Positions 27,337 to 39,131 of a stretch of 64,000 nt of DNA are shown here, piece after piece. Both the position numbers and the translations under genes were made by a program. The stretch covers positions 1 through 64,000 of the forward strand of contig JACKJI010000007.1 in NCBI GenBank assembly GCA_020638035.1, written 5' to 3'. Below the pieces are notes generated by a model. That model was not told the origin of the DNA, searched no databases, and saw nothing but the letters and a program-made list of their open reading frames with translations. The DNA comes from Hyphomicrobiaceae bacterium. GTDB taxonomy: Bacteria; Pseudomonadota; Alphaproteobacteria; Rhizobiales; Hyphomicrobiaceae. Numbering within the stretch: the stretch's first letter is position 1; the number at the start of each line of letters is the position of its first letter.

Positions 27337-27351
27337 TTAACGGTATGTTTA
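27337..27351 (+). promoter_or_regulatory. Candidate CtrA-binding site upstream of the first L,D-transpeptidase
   Basis: TTAA (27337-27340), seven bases, then TTTA (27348-27351) matches seven of eight positions of the CtrA consensus TTAA-N7-TTAA. It lies about 45 bp before the L,D-transpeptidase start at 27397, where a promoter operator would be expected. CckA, the kinase feeding CtrA, is encoded in this window. The match is short and could occur by chance. Confidence 0.35.
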
Positions 27352-27396
27352 CGATTGCGAATCAATGCTGATCGACGTGCGCGAGGGGCACTGCGT

Positions 27397-28407
27397 ATGA
27401 GTCGATGGAAATCCGAAGTTCTGACACCCGGCCTGATGCGCGGGACGGCGGCGGCGTTACTCGCTGCGCTGCTCGTTGCTGGCTGCAGTTCCGCTCCCGA
27501 AATCGCGCCTGCCGACCAGCCCTTGACCAAGCAGACCATGATGCTGCTGGGCAAGAAGGGCATGAGCGTCGGTGCACCGATCTTCGTACGCATCTTCAAG
27601 GAAGAATCGGAGCTTGAGGTCTGGAAGCAGCGCGAGGACGGCCGCTTCTATCACTTCAAGACCTACCCGATCTGCAACTGGTCGGGCGACCTTGGACCAA
27701 AGCTCCAGCAGGGTGACAGGCAAGCACCCGAAGGCTTCTATCGCGTCGCCAACTACCAGATGAATCCGAACTCACAGTTCCACGTCGCCTTCAACCTCGG
27801 CTATCCCAACGCCTACGACAAGTCGCTTGGCCGTACCGGGAACTTCCTGATGGTGCACGGCAAATGCAAGTCCGCCGGCTGCTACGCCATGACGGATGCG
27901 CTGATCGAAGAGATCTACGGTCTTGCGCGTGAGGCGCTGAAGTCCGGACAGAAGTCCTTCGACGTTCACGCCTTCCCGTTCCGCATGACGAACGAGAACA
28001 TGGCCCGCTACAAGAAATCGAAGTGGGCGGGTTTCTGGCGCACCCTGAAGCAGGGCTACGATCACTTCGAGGTGAATCGCGTTCCGCCTCCGGTGGCCGT
28101 TTGCGAGCATCGTTATATCGTCAACGTATCGACCGCCGATGGCCGCGATCCCGAGCCGGGCGGTCCATGCCCCGCCTTCCAGCGGCCAAGTCTGCAACCG
28201 TTCGTGCCCAAGCCGGCGGAACAGCAGATTGCCAGCGAGCGCATCGAGGTGCCTGGTCCCAGGACCCGCACCGCGCAGTCGATCAGTGCGCCTGAAGGCG
28301 ATGAGTGGCAGCCCCCGGCGATCGCGTCGGCTGCGAACAGCAGTGGAGGTGGCACAAGCTTTACGCGAATGTTCGGCCTCGGCGGCAAAGGCCTCGGCTT
28401 CCAGTAG
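27397..28407 (+). CDS. YafK-type L,D-transpeptidase family lipoprotein (paralogue 1)
   Basis: The 336-residue precursor has a lipoprotein signal (LLAALLVAGCSSAP; lipobox Cys). Its YkuD-type catalytic domain has FVRIFKEESELEVWKQ, TYPICNWSGDLGPKLQQGD, and the active-site box LMVHGKCKSAGCYAMTD with nucleophile Cys162. The family makes or cleaves 3-3 or protein-peptidoglycan links; YafK/DpaA of E. coli detaches Braun lipoprotein. A Pro/Ser-rich C-terminal tail of about 90 residues follows. It is the first of three tandem paralogues on the same strand, and a CtrA-like site lies upstream. The ATG at 27397 has GAGGGG before it. Confidence 0.88.
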   Translation: MSRWKSEVLTPGLMRGTAAALLAALLVAGCSSAPEIAPADQPLTKQTMMLLGKKGMSVGAPIFVRIFKEESELEVWKQREDGRFYHFKTYPICNWSGDLGPKLQQGDRQAPEGFYRVANYQMNPNSQFHVAFNLGYPNAYDKSLGRTGNFLMVHGKCKSAGCYAMTDALIEEIYGLAREALKSGQKSFDVHAFPFRMTNENMARYKKSKWAGFWRTLKQGYDHFEVNRVPPPVAVCEHRYIVNVSTADGRDPEPGGPCPAFQRPSLQPFVPKPAEQQIASERIEVPGPRTRTAQSISAPEGDEWQPPAIASAANSSGGGTSFTRMFGLGGKGLGFQ

Positions 28408-28733
28408 ACGCTTTGCACTCGTCGCAACGCTACGGCCTGCGATCGAGACAGTGCTTGTGTTCACCGCGTGATTTGCTGCGAACCGCGTTGCACTTCAGCT
28501 AAACATGCTTCTTGCGTTGAGCATGGTCTTCACGCTGAACCGCGTTGCACTTCAGCTGAACATGCTTCTTGCGTTGAGCATGGTCTTCACGCTGAACCGC
28601 GTTGCACTTCAGCTGAACATGTTCGGGCCTCCCCGTTGGCGGAAATAGACCGCCAAGCAATGGCGCCCCATTTTGCCCCCCTTTGGCTGCACACTCGTCG
28701 GCTCGAGACGATTCGTAATGCCGGGAGCTGCCG
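28408..28733. other. Intergenic region with a 57-bp tandem repeat
   Basis: This 326-bp gap separates the first two L,D-transpeptidase genes. Its middle is the 57-bp tandem repeat (28480-28621). A frame through the repeat encodes a Cys/His-rich periodic peptide, but it has no sensible start and runs into the next gene in another frame, so I do not call it. The ribosome binding site GGGAG precedes the gene at 28734. Confidence 0.5.
28480..28621. repeat. 57-bp tandem repeat, two and a half copies (AGCATGTT family, copy 3)
   Basis: Units begin GAACCGCGTTGCACTTCAGC at 28480, 28537 and 28594, a strict 57-bp period. The third unit stops after 28 bases. Copies differ at few positions (CTAAACATG in the first against CTGAACATG in the others). 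Each full unit contains CATGCT and AGCATG as a 6-bp inverted pair. The reverse complement follows the plan of the single elements at 586 and 20161, so this looks like tandem amplification of a dispersed repeat. Confidence 0.9.
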
Positions 28734-29666
28734 ATGCCGCCCAACAGGGCCGCCAACGCCGATACCGACAACAACGGCAAAAGGGCCACCGCCGGTCAAC
28801 GCGGGCGTCGGCGCTTGCGTACGACCCTCATGCTCGGTCTGGTCGTTGTCACCGTGGCGGGCCTCATCGCCGTCAATTGGCCGTTGTTCGTCGGCGACTG
28901 GGATACGCGCGCTATCTCCGCCAGCCGCGCAAAGCATCGTGCGATGTGGGCACTCGGCCAGACGCTTCCGGGCACACCAGATCTTGCCGCACTCGACAAG
29001 CGCCTTGCCGATGGGGGCTTCACACTTCGCCAGCCGATCCTCATCCGGATCTTCAAGCGTGAATTCGAGCTGGAGATTTGGAAGGCCAAGGACGGCCGGT
29101 ATCATCGCTTCGCCACCTATCCCATCTGCCGGTGGTCGGGGAAGCTCGGACCGAAACTCAAGACGGGTGACCGACAAGCGCCCGAAGGCTTCTATTCGGT
29201 CAGCAAAAGCCAGCTCAACCCCAACAGCCGCTGGCACCGCTCGTTCAATCTTGGCTTCCCGAACACCTACGACCGCGGCCACGGCCGGACCGGCTCGTTC
29301 CTGATGGTGCATGGTGGCTGCTCGTCGGTCGGCTGCTACGCCATGACAAATGCCGTCATCGATGAGATATGGCAGCTCGTGACGAGTGCACTCGATGCCG
29401 GGCAAAAGAGTTTTCAGGTCCAGGCATTCCCGTTCCGAATGTCCGAAGAGAACCTCGCCACCAAGGTCGATGATCCGCTCTACCCGTTCTGGCTCAGCCT
29501 GAAGCAGGGTTTTGACTTGTTCGAGAAGAACGGCATTCCACCGCGCGTTCGCGTCTGCAGGGGAGCCTATGCGTTTCTTCCCGGCAATCGCGTCAGCGAT
29601 GACGGCCAATCTGCCACAGCGTCATGCGAGGGCCTGCCCCCGGCCTCCGGCAACCAGGAGAGCTGA
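28734..29666 (+). CDS. YafK-type L,D-transpeptidase family protein, membrane-anchored (paralogue 2)
   Basis: The 310-residue protein has a basic N-terminus and a single transmembrane helix (TLMLGLVVVTVAGLIAVNW, about 31-50), so it is anchored rather than lipidated. Its catalytic domain closely parallels its neighbours: LIRIFKREFELEIWKAKDG, TYPICRWSGKLGPKLKTGD, and LMVHGGCSSVGCYAMTN with nucleophile Cys201. It lacks the long tail of paralogue 1. The family acts on peptidoglycan cross-links or on links between peptidoglycan and envelope proteins. A good ribosome binding site (GGGAG) supports ATG 28734. Confidence 0.88.
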   Translation: MPPNRAANADTDNNGKRATAGQRGRRRLRTTLMLGLVVVTVAGLIAVNWPLFVGDWDTRAISASRAKHRAMWALGQTLPGTPDLAALDKRLADGGFTLRQPILIRIFKREFELEIWKAKDGRYHRFATYPICRWSGKLGPKLKTGDRQAPEGFYSVSKSQLNPNSRWHRSFNLGFPNTYDRGHGRTGSFLMVHGGCSSVGCYAMTNAVIDEIWQLVTSALDAGQKSFQVQAFPFRMSEENLATKVDDPLYPFWLSLKQGFDLFEKNGIPPRVRVCRGAYAFLPGNRVSDDGQSATASCEGLPPASGNQES

Positions 29667-29880
29667 TGGCATTGCAACAGCCGTGGATCACCCGTTGGTA
29701 GACGTGGAAAACGAGTGGCACGACCGCCGCCTCGACTGTTATTGTCCGCCAGGGGAAGTGTTAACAAAGTATTGCGGCCGTCGCCCTCGTGTGTGCGGCC
29801 GCTCGACACCGAGGTGAGAACCGCAGTTGCCTACCGGACGGTGGCAGTCTTTCGGGTTTGATGTCGAGGTTGGGGGCCGA

Positions 29881-31137
29881 ATGCGCAGCGCAATGAGAGG
29901 CAGACCCGGGTGGCACGCACGTGGTGTGGGCGCTCTGTCGCTTGTCACAGCCGTACTGCTTGCAGTCGGCGATGCAGGCGCCATCACCATTGAACTGAAA
30001 GACGCTGCACCAACCCGTATCGAGAATCAGCGCCGCCACGCCAGTGGCGAGGTGATGCTGCCCGGTGCGCCCGATACCGCGTCTTTTTCGGAGCGCCTTG
30101 CTACTGCCGGTCAGAAGGTCGGTAGCGAGGTCTTCATCCGGATCTTTAAATCGGAAGCCGAACTCGAGCTGTGGATGCGCAAGGAGGATGGCACCTATCA
30201 GCTGTTCTCCACCTATCCGATCTGTAACTGGTCCGGAACGCTGGGACCGAAGCTCGCAGAGGGTGACAAGCAGACGCCCGAGGGTTTCTACACAATTACG
30301 CGCCGCCAGTTGCATCGTATCGGCCGGTGGCCGCGCTCGTTGAATCTCGGCTTCCCGAACGTCTACGATCGCTCGCTCGCTCGCACCGGCTCGTACATCC
30401 TGGTGCACGGCGGCTGCTCGTCGGTCGGTTGTTTTGCGATGACCAATCCCGTCATCGACGAGATCTATCGCCTCACCCAGGCAGCGATCGTCAAGGGGCA
30501 GCGCCATGTGCCGGTGCACGTGTTCCCGTTCCGAATGACCGAAGCCAATCTGGCCAAGAACGCCAACAGTGAGTGGCAAGGCTTCTGGCAGAACCTGAAG
30601 CAGGGCTTTGACGCGTTCGAAGCTTCGAGGGTTCCTCCGAATGTCCGCGTCTGTGAAGGCCAATACCATTTCGACCGCGCCGCCCCCGGGGAGGTGGGCG
30701 CTCCGAGCCCTTTAAAACCGTGCGGCGAGACGATCGCCGCAGTTCAGGCGCTGGAGGAATTCTACAGTCTTGCGCGGAGCCATCCGCTGCTGAGCCAAGT
30801 AAACTTCAGGACGCGAGCACCGATGTGGACGACGGCCGCAAGCGTGGTGCCGCCGCATCTCTCCAGCGCGTTCGAGATCTACCAGGACGCGATGGGGGCA
30901 CTGTCACGCGCCGTCGAGCAAAACGCCAAGTTGCCACCCGCTCAGCGCATCAGGCCGAGGTCCCTGGCGCAAGCAGTGGTGAACTCATATCCCTACAAAT
31001 GCAGATCGAGCCGCGCTAGCTGCCGACGCTTCATTGCGTTGCATCGCTCGCGCATGGAGCAGCGCTCAACGGCTGCGGCGGCCCATAAGTCGCGACGCAC
31101 CAAGACCGCGGCCAGCCGCGGGGCGCGGGCTCGTTGA
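29881..31137 (+). CDS. YafK-type L,D-transpeptidase family protein, secreted, with basic C-terminal extension (paralogue 3)
   Basis: The 418-residue precursor has a signal peptide (GALSLVTAVLLAVGDAGA). Its YkuD-type domain has FIRIFKSEAELELWMRKED, TYPICNWSGTLGPKLAEGD and YILVHGGCSSVGCFAMTN with nucleophile Cys184. After the catalytic domain come about 150 extra residues with two cysteines and a strongly basic end rich in Arg, Ser and Lys, which may bind anionic cell-wall polymers. It differs from its two neighbours in anchoring (signal peptide against lipoprotein and membrane helix), suggesting division of labour. The ATG at 29881 is chosen for the signal peptide. TTAA-N7-TTGC lies at 29761. 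Confidence 0.88.
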   Translation: MRSAMRGRPGWHARGVGALSLVTAVLLAVGDAGAITIELKDAAPTRIENQRRHASGEVMLPGAPDTASFSERLATAGQKVGSEVFIRIFKSEAELELWMRKEDGTYQLFSTYPICNWSGTLGPKLAEGDKQTPEGFYTITRRQLHRIGRWPRSLNLGFPNVYDRSLARTGSYILVHGGCSSVGCFAMTNPVIDEIYRLTQAAIVKGQRHVPVHVFPFRMTEANLAKNANSEWQGFWQNLKQGFDAFEASRVPPNVRVCEGQYHFDRAAPGEVGAPSPLKPCGETIAAVQALEEFYSLARSHPLLSQVNFRTRAPMWTTAASVVPPHLSSAFEIYQDAMGALSRAVEQNAKLPPAQRIRPRSLAQAVVNSYPYKCRSSRASCRRFIALHRSRMEQRSTAAAAHKSRRTKTAASRGARAR

Positions 31138-31586
31138 ACTTCGCCACACCTGTGGCACTGCCGTCCCAGTGCCGTTCGTTCTGTGATTGTTTTTCCGTGG
31201 CGATGTTTCCGCCGAAGGACACGCCCCGGCGGCTCTCTCTCGGCCCTGCTGCGCCCTAGCGAAATGCAAATGGGTTTGCGCGCTATGGTGCATGACATGC
31301 TGCCGTCAGCGCCTTGCCGCCCAGCCTGCCGCATGGCATAGATCGGCCGCACCCCGGTCCCCGAACATGTGACTTGTCGCCAAGCCCGTGCTCCCACTCA
31401 GGACGTAGTGCTGCGCTCGGCAAGCCGTGTCTGGCTGCCGGCCTGCTGCGGTCTGTGGCCCGCCTCACTTTGTGTAGAACGGGCAGCAAGGCGGTCGGCA
31501 TGGCGATGCGTGTCTGCGCTGGACGTCGGCGCCCTTTTGAGGGATGCGGGTCGGGGGTGCGTTGGTCGTGAATGCGTAGGAAGCGA
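31138..31586. other. Intergenic region, no gene seen
   Basis: This 449-bp stretch follows the third L,D-transpeptidase. Short inverted repeats (GCCACACCTGTGGC near 31150, GGCACTG with CAGTGCC near 31155-31175) just after the stop codon could act as a terminator. Nothing else is recognisable until the AGGAAG site before the next gene. Confidence 0.45.
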
Positions 31587-32486
31587 ATGATGTCGCAGAA
31601 GTTGAATGTGAAGCCGTTGCTGAAGACCACCGAATCCTGGATGGAGAGCATCCTTTTTTCGAGCCGCTGGATTCTGGCGCCCTTCTATGTCGGCCTCGCT
31701 TTCTCGCTGATCGTTCTTCTGATCAAGTTCGCATCGGAACTCATTCACATCGCAACGCATGCCTTCACGGCGACTGAAAGCGAGGTGATCCTCGGCGTGC
31801 TGGCGCTGATCGACCTGACGCTGACAGGCTCGCTCATCATCATCGTCATCTTCTCGGGCTATGAGAATTTCGTCTCGCGGATCGACCATGGCGATCACGC
31901 CGACTGGCCGGAATGGATGGGCAAGATCGACTTCAGCGGACTGAAGCTAAAGCTTCTGTCCTCGATCGTTGCGATCTCGGCGATCCAGCTTCTCAAGCAA
32001 TTCATGTCGATCTCCAAGGTGTCCGACCGGGACATCATGTGGCTCGTCATCGTGCACGTGGTCTTCGTCGTCTCGAGCGTTCTGCTCGCATTGTCCGATC
32101 GGTTGACGGTGCACAATGACGGACACGCCAAGAAACCCGGCGGCGGCTCAGGCGGCGGCAAGGATCACAAGCCTCATGCCGGGACTGACGGCCACGGTGA
32201 TGCTGGCACGCCGGTGCAACCCGCGACCACAGCGACAACACTTTCACCATCGGCTTCGCACGGGCCTGCCGAGGGTCCGTCAGCGGCGGCCTCCCCGCGC
32301 CCGCACGCCAACATCGCGATGACGCGCATCGACATCAACCGCACGCGCGGCCGGGCACCTGAGGCTGTGAAACTGGCTGCCGCTACCGCCAAGCCATGCG
32401 ACCCTATCGCAACGGACGAGCGCACCGACCCGGATGACGAACCGCATGGCGAGCGCCGGCCCACCATCAAGCGCCGTCTACACTAA
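31587..32486 (+). CDS. UPF0114 (YqhA) family membrane protein with long disordered tail
   Basis: The first 180 residues match the YqhA/UPF0114 family: SRWILAPFYVGLAFSLIVLL, LIDLTLTGSLIIIVIFSGYENFVS, and KLKLLSSIVAISAIQLLKQF, giving four membrane helices. The function of this family is unknown. The last 120 residues are a hydrophilic, Gly/Pro/His/Ala-rich tail not usual in the family, which is normally about 165-180 residues. An AGGAAG site precedes two adjacent ATGs (31587 and 31590). It converges with the carbamoyltransferase gene. Confidence 0.88.
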   Translation: MMSQKLNVKPLLKTTESWMESILFSSRWILAPFYVGLAFSLIVLLIKFASELIHIATHAFTATESEVILGVLALIDLTLTGSLIIIVIFSGYENFVSRIDHGDHADWPEWMGKIDFSGLKLKLLSSIVAISAIQLLKQFMSISKVSDRDIMWLVIVHVVFVVSSVLLALSDRLTVHNDGHAKKPGGGSGGGKDHKPHAGTDGHGDAGTPVQPATTATTLSPSASHGPAEGPSAAASPRPHANIAMTRIDINRTRGRAPEAVKLAAATAKPCDPIATDERTDPDDEPHGERRPTIKRRLH

Positions 32487-32551
32487 GTGAGCACGTTGAT
32501 TGCGGTACGTCGCGGTTCGCCGTGACGGCCGTGCCTACCAGCACGCCATCA

Positions 32552-34303
32552 TCAATTGTTCATATGAAACTGCGCTGTCGCCCGCGCTTCCGCTTCCGGA
32601 GGCCGCGCGGTGACAAAGTGATTGCCGATCACCAGCACGTCCATGCCGGTCCGCAGATAGCAGGAGATCGCCTCCTCCGGCCGTGCAACGATCGGTTCGT
32701 TCCGGTTGAAGCTCGTGTTGAGCAGAACCGGCACGCCGGTGATATCGCCGAACGCAGCGATCACATCGTAATAGCGCGGGTTTGCCTCGCGCGAGACCGT
32801 CTGGATCCGCCCTGTCCCGTCGACATGCACCGCAGCCGCGATGTCGCGGGCGCGATCCGCATGTACCCGCGGCGCCAGTGTCATGAACGGATCGGGCTGC
32901 GTCACCGCGAAGAACTCATGGGCGCGCTCCACCAGCACCGCGGGTGCAAATGGGCGAAAGTTCTCGCGGTGCTTGATCTTGGCGTTGATGACCGACCGCA
33001 TGGCGGCGCGGCGGGGATCGGCAAGGATCGAGCGCGCACCGAGTGCGCGTGGCCCCATCTCGAACCGTCCCTGGAACCAGCCGACGATCCGGCCCTCGGC
33101 AAGTGCCCGCGCGGTACGCTCGATGAGTGCTTTTTCCTCCATCCGCTCCGACGGGAGCCCGGCCTCCTGGAGCGCGTCAGCGATCTGCCGGTCGGTGTAA
33201 GCGATGCCGTAGAAGGGATGAATGAGCTCCATGCGCCGTGGCTGACGCAATGTCTGGTGATAGTGCCACAGCGCGCTACCGAGCGGCGCGCCCGTGTCGG
33301 AAGCGCAGGGCGGCACCCACACATTCTCGTAGTCGGTTTCCTGCAATACGCGCGCGTTGGCGACACAATTGAGGGCAACTCCGCCGGACAAGACGAGGTT
33401 GCGCGAGGAATGCTGGCGCCGTAACGCCCGCACGATGTGCAAGATGACTTCTTCGGTCATCACCTGCAATCCACGAGCGACAGCCTGGTGCTGTTCCGTG
33501 ATTTCCGTTCCCGGCTCGCGTGGCGGTCCGAACAGCTCAATGAACTTGCGCTTGAGGGGCTTGAATTCACCGTAGCGGTGGAAGTCGAAGAACGACATAT
33601 CAAGCCGGTAACGTCCCTCGGGCTCCAGGTGGATCAACTGCCGGAACGCATCGACATAACGGTCGTCGCCGTACGCCGCCAGCGCCATCACCTTCCCCTC
33701 GTCGGAGAAACCGGCAAATCCCAGGTGCTTGGTCACCACCGTGTAGGCGATGCCGAGCGAGTTGAAGATCCCAGTCCACCACTGGCGCGTGAGCCCACTG
33801 CCATCGGCCGTGTAGACGCTGGTTGCCGCGTCGTCGCCGAAGCCATCCATCACCAGAACAGTCGCATCCTCGAACGGCGATACGAAGAAGACCGCCGCAT
33901 GCGAGTCGTGGTGGCCGACATTGACGATCTCTGGTAGCGGCCGCTCACCGGCAAGCCGCCGCAGTCGCCGGCGGAGATATTGGTTGAGAAGAACGATCTC
34001 GTTGCGCTGCGGCGTGTGCGAGGCCTCTAGCAGAAGGCTGAGACTTCCCGGCAGTCCCTTCAAGATCGCCTTGGAGAAACTGGCGCGCAGGCGCCCGACG
34101 CTCCACGGCGTCGTGATGACGTCGATATCCTTGAGGCCTTCAAGCTCCGGTCCCAGCGCCGTGACGAGCGAATGATGCGGAAACGCTTTCGTGCGCTTGA
34201 TGCGGTTGAGACGCTCTTCCTCAAGCACCAGTGCCGGCCAGCCATCCTCGAGGATCGCAAGGCCACTGTCATGGGTGGCGCCGACAAGTCCGAGGATACG
34301 CAC
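32552..34303 (-). CDS. NodU/CmcH family carbamoyltransferase
   Basis: The 583-residue protein has the N-terminal Kae1-like domain (ILGLVGATHDSGLAILEDG, VNVGHHDSHAAVFF with the metal-binding His residues) and the C-terminal YrdC-like carbamoyltransferase domain (PRALGARSILADPRRAAMRS, VLLNTSFNRNEPIVARPEEA). Such enzymes use carbamoyl phosphate and ATP to carbamoylate a hydroxyl on a sugar or natural product (NodU on Nod factor, TobZ on tobramycin). No glycosyltransferase or biosynthetic partner is nearby, so the acceptor is unknown. The start is GTG at 34303. Confidence 0.92.
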   Translation of the reverse strand: MRILGLVGATHDSGLAILEDGWPALVLEEERLNRIKRTKAFPHHSLVTALGPELEGLKDIDVITTPWSVGRLRASFSKAILKGLPGSLSLLLEASHTPQRNEIVLLNQYLRRRLRRLAGERPLPEIVNVGHHDSHAAVFFVSPFEDATVLVMDGFGDDAATSVYTADGSGLTRQWWTGIFNSLGIAYTVVTKHLGFAGFSDEGKVMALAAYGDDRYVDAFRQLIHLEPEGRYRLDMSFFDFHRYGEFKPLKRKFIELFGPPREPGTEITEQHQAVARGLQVMTEEVILHIVRALRRQHSSRNLVLSGGVALNCVANARVLQETDYENVWVPPCASDTGAPLGSALWHYHQTLRQPRRMELIHPFYGIAYTDRQIADALQEAGLPSERMEEKALIERTARALAEGRIVGWFQGRFEMGPRALGARSILADPRRAAMRSVINAKIKHRENFRPFAPAVLVERAHEFFAVTQPDPFMTLAPRVHADRARDIAAAVHVDGTGRIQTVSREANPRYYDVIAAFGDITGVPVLLNTSFNRNEPIVARPEEAISCYLRTGMDVLVIGNHFVTARPPEAEARATAQFHMNN

Positions 34304-34344
34304 GTTTCAACACCATTAGCGCGTGTCCGGCACCGCCTTTATGC

Positions 34345-37560
<3,216 letters not shown>

Positions 37561-38042
37561 GCGGGAGTCCTCGAGAAAAGGTGAAGCAGCGAGCGTGGGC
37601 AACGTCTTGCGCCCTTTGCGACCTCGCTACCGTGGACATTTGGACGTACCGGACGCCGGTCTTCGGGAGATTTGCCCGGGCGTAAGCGGTGGAACGATGT
37701 CCGCCCCGCTCACTGTGGGCACCAAAGTGCGCGGCGTGAGAGCGATACAGTGTTGCCGCACAGATAAGGACCGCCAGGGGGCCTGTCAACGCGAGCACGG
37801 CCGGCCCAGCGCCGCCAAATGGCCCGATTGGGTTGCTGATCACGGCCGAGGGCGAGATCGAAAGGTCGGCACGGCAACGAAAGCGACAGACAGGCAACGG
37901 ATGTCTCGATCGTCACACCCGTGAAAACTTGACTTGGCAGCGCCACAACGCCCGTCTATCCATGCCCGCGTTCGAGAACATGACCGTCTCGGCACGCCGC
38001 GGGCACTTCGCGAAGCGTCTGCCACAACCAGAGGAAACGTCC
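37561..38042. other. Divergent promoter region between secA and the parvulin gene
   Basis: This 482-bp region must hold the promoters of secA (leftward) and the parvulin gene (rightward). A sigma70-like promoter for the latter is listed separately. No gene is evident. Confidence 0.5.
37934..37962 (+). promoter_or_regulatory. Candidate sigma70 promoter of the parvulin gene
   Basis: TTGGCA (37934-37939) and TATCCA (37957-37962) are separated by exactly 17 bases and lie about 80 bp before the GTG start at 38043. The -35 box is one base and the -10 box two bases from consensus. Confidence 0.4.
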
Positions 38043-38999
38043 GTGAAATCCGCTCCTTCCAGGATATTGCCCGCCGCCGCGACTTGCGCCTTGGCAAGCC
38101 TTCTTTTCATGGCCTCAACCGCATTCGCCGAGGACGCGGGCAAGGTCGTCGCCTCCGTCAACGGTATCGGCATCACCGAGGGCGACCTGAAGCTTGCCGA
38201 GGACGAGATCGGCCGTGATCTGGGCAACCTTCCGGATTCGACCAAGCGCCGCGTACTTGTCGAATTCCTCATTGAAAACAACCTCTTCGCCAAAGCCGCC
38301 GAAGGCGTCAAGCTGGCCGAGGGGGCGGATTTCGACTTGCGTATGAAATACTGGCGCAACCGCGCTCTGCGCGACGCCTATTTCGAGAAAGAGATCAACA
38401 CCTCGGTCAGCGAAGCGGCCGCCAAGGTCTTCTATGACGATCAGGTCAAAGGTTTGAAGCCCAAGGAGGAAGTCCAGGCACGTCATATCCTGGTGGATAC
38501 CGAGGAGCTGGCCAAGGACCTGCAGAAGAAGATCGCGGACGGCGCCGATTTCGCAGCCCTTGCCAAGGAACATTCCAAGGACCCCGGCACCAAGGATGAC
38601 GGCGGCATGCTCGGCTACTTCTCGACCGGCCAGATGGTTCCCGCCTTTGAGCAGGCGGCCTTCTCCCTCCAGAAGGGACAGGTCTCCGACCCGGTCAAGA
38701 GCCAGTTCGGCTGGCACCTCATCAAGCTGGAAGACCGCCGCCAGAAGCCGCCGCCAACCTTCGAAGAGGTCAAGGACCGCATCCTGGCTTCGATGGTCCA
38801 CCAGCGCGCCCAGGCCGTTGCAGCCAAGCTGCGCGAGGAGGCTAAGATCGAGTACATCGACGAAGCCATCAAGAAAGAGGTGGACGAGCAGAACAATCAG
38901 CAGGACGCCCAGCGCCGCCAGATCGAGGAAATGATCAAGAAGCAGATCGAGGCCAAGGAAGGCGCCGAAGGTGCCGCCAAGCCCGAGGACAAGAAATAA
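38043..38999 (+). CDS. Periplasmic parvulin-type peptidyl-prolyl isomerase
   Basis: The 318-residue precursor has a signal peptide (VKSAPSRILPAAATCALASL, ending STAFAED), an N-terminal SurA-like helical chaperone region (GKVVASVNGIGITEGDLKLA) and one parvulin domain: VQARHILVDTEELAKDLQKK, FAALAKEHSKDPGTKDDGG, and SQFGWHLIKLEDRR. A Lys/Glu/Gln-rich helical tail follows. It should assist folding of exported and outer-membrane proteins, fitting its place beside secA. The GTG at 38043 is chosen because GAGGAAAC lies just upstream and the signal peptide begins there; the frame is open further upstream. Confidence 0.92.
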   Translation: MKSAPSRILPAAATCALASLLFMASTAFAEDAGKVVASVNGIGITEGDLKLAEDEIGRDLGNLPDSTKRRVLVEFLIENNLFAKAAEGVKLAEGADFDLRMKYWRNRALRDAYFEKEINTSVSEAAAKVFYDDQVKGLKPKEEVQARHILVDTEELAKDLQKKIADGADFAALAKEHSKDPGTKDDGGMLGYFSTGQMVPAFEQAAFSLQKGQVSDPVKSQFGWHLIKLEDRRQKPPPTFEEVKDRILASMVHQRAQAVAAKLREEAKIEYIDEAIKKEVDEQNNQQDAQRRQIEEMIKKQIEAKEGAEGAAKPEDKK

Positions 39000-39036
39000 G
39001 CCGACCAGGCCTCACGGCGTTTGCGAGACGGACTGC

Positions 39037-39065
39037 ATCGGGCCGCTTGAAAAAGGCGGCCCGAT
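39037..39065 (+). terminator. Hairpin terminator after the parvulin gene
   Basis: ATCGGGCCGC (39037-39046) and GCGGCCCGAT (39056-39065) form a perfect 10-bp GC-rich stem with loop TTGAAAAAG. CTGTTTGG follows, a weak T-tract. It lies 37 bp after the stop codon. Confidence 0.65.
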
Positions 39066-39131
39066 CTGTTTGGGCTACTCACCCGCCACGCCGACAGTCA
39101 CGCCAATCCCGCGAAATGGACCGCTCTGCCC

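Noticed and set aside
28480..28621. The tandem repeat as a possible CRISPR array.
   Set aside because: The units are contiguous 57-bp copies without variable spacers, and no cas genes are present.
28468..29304. A frame encoding periodic Cys/His-rich peptides through the 57-bp repeat.
   Set aside because: It arises from the repeat and continues antiregister through an L,D-transpeptidase gene; no start signal.
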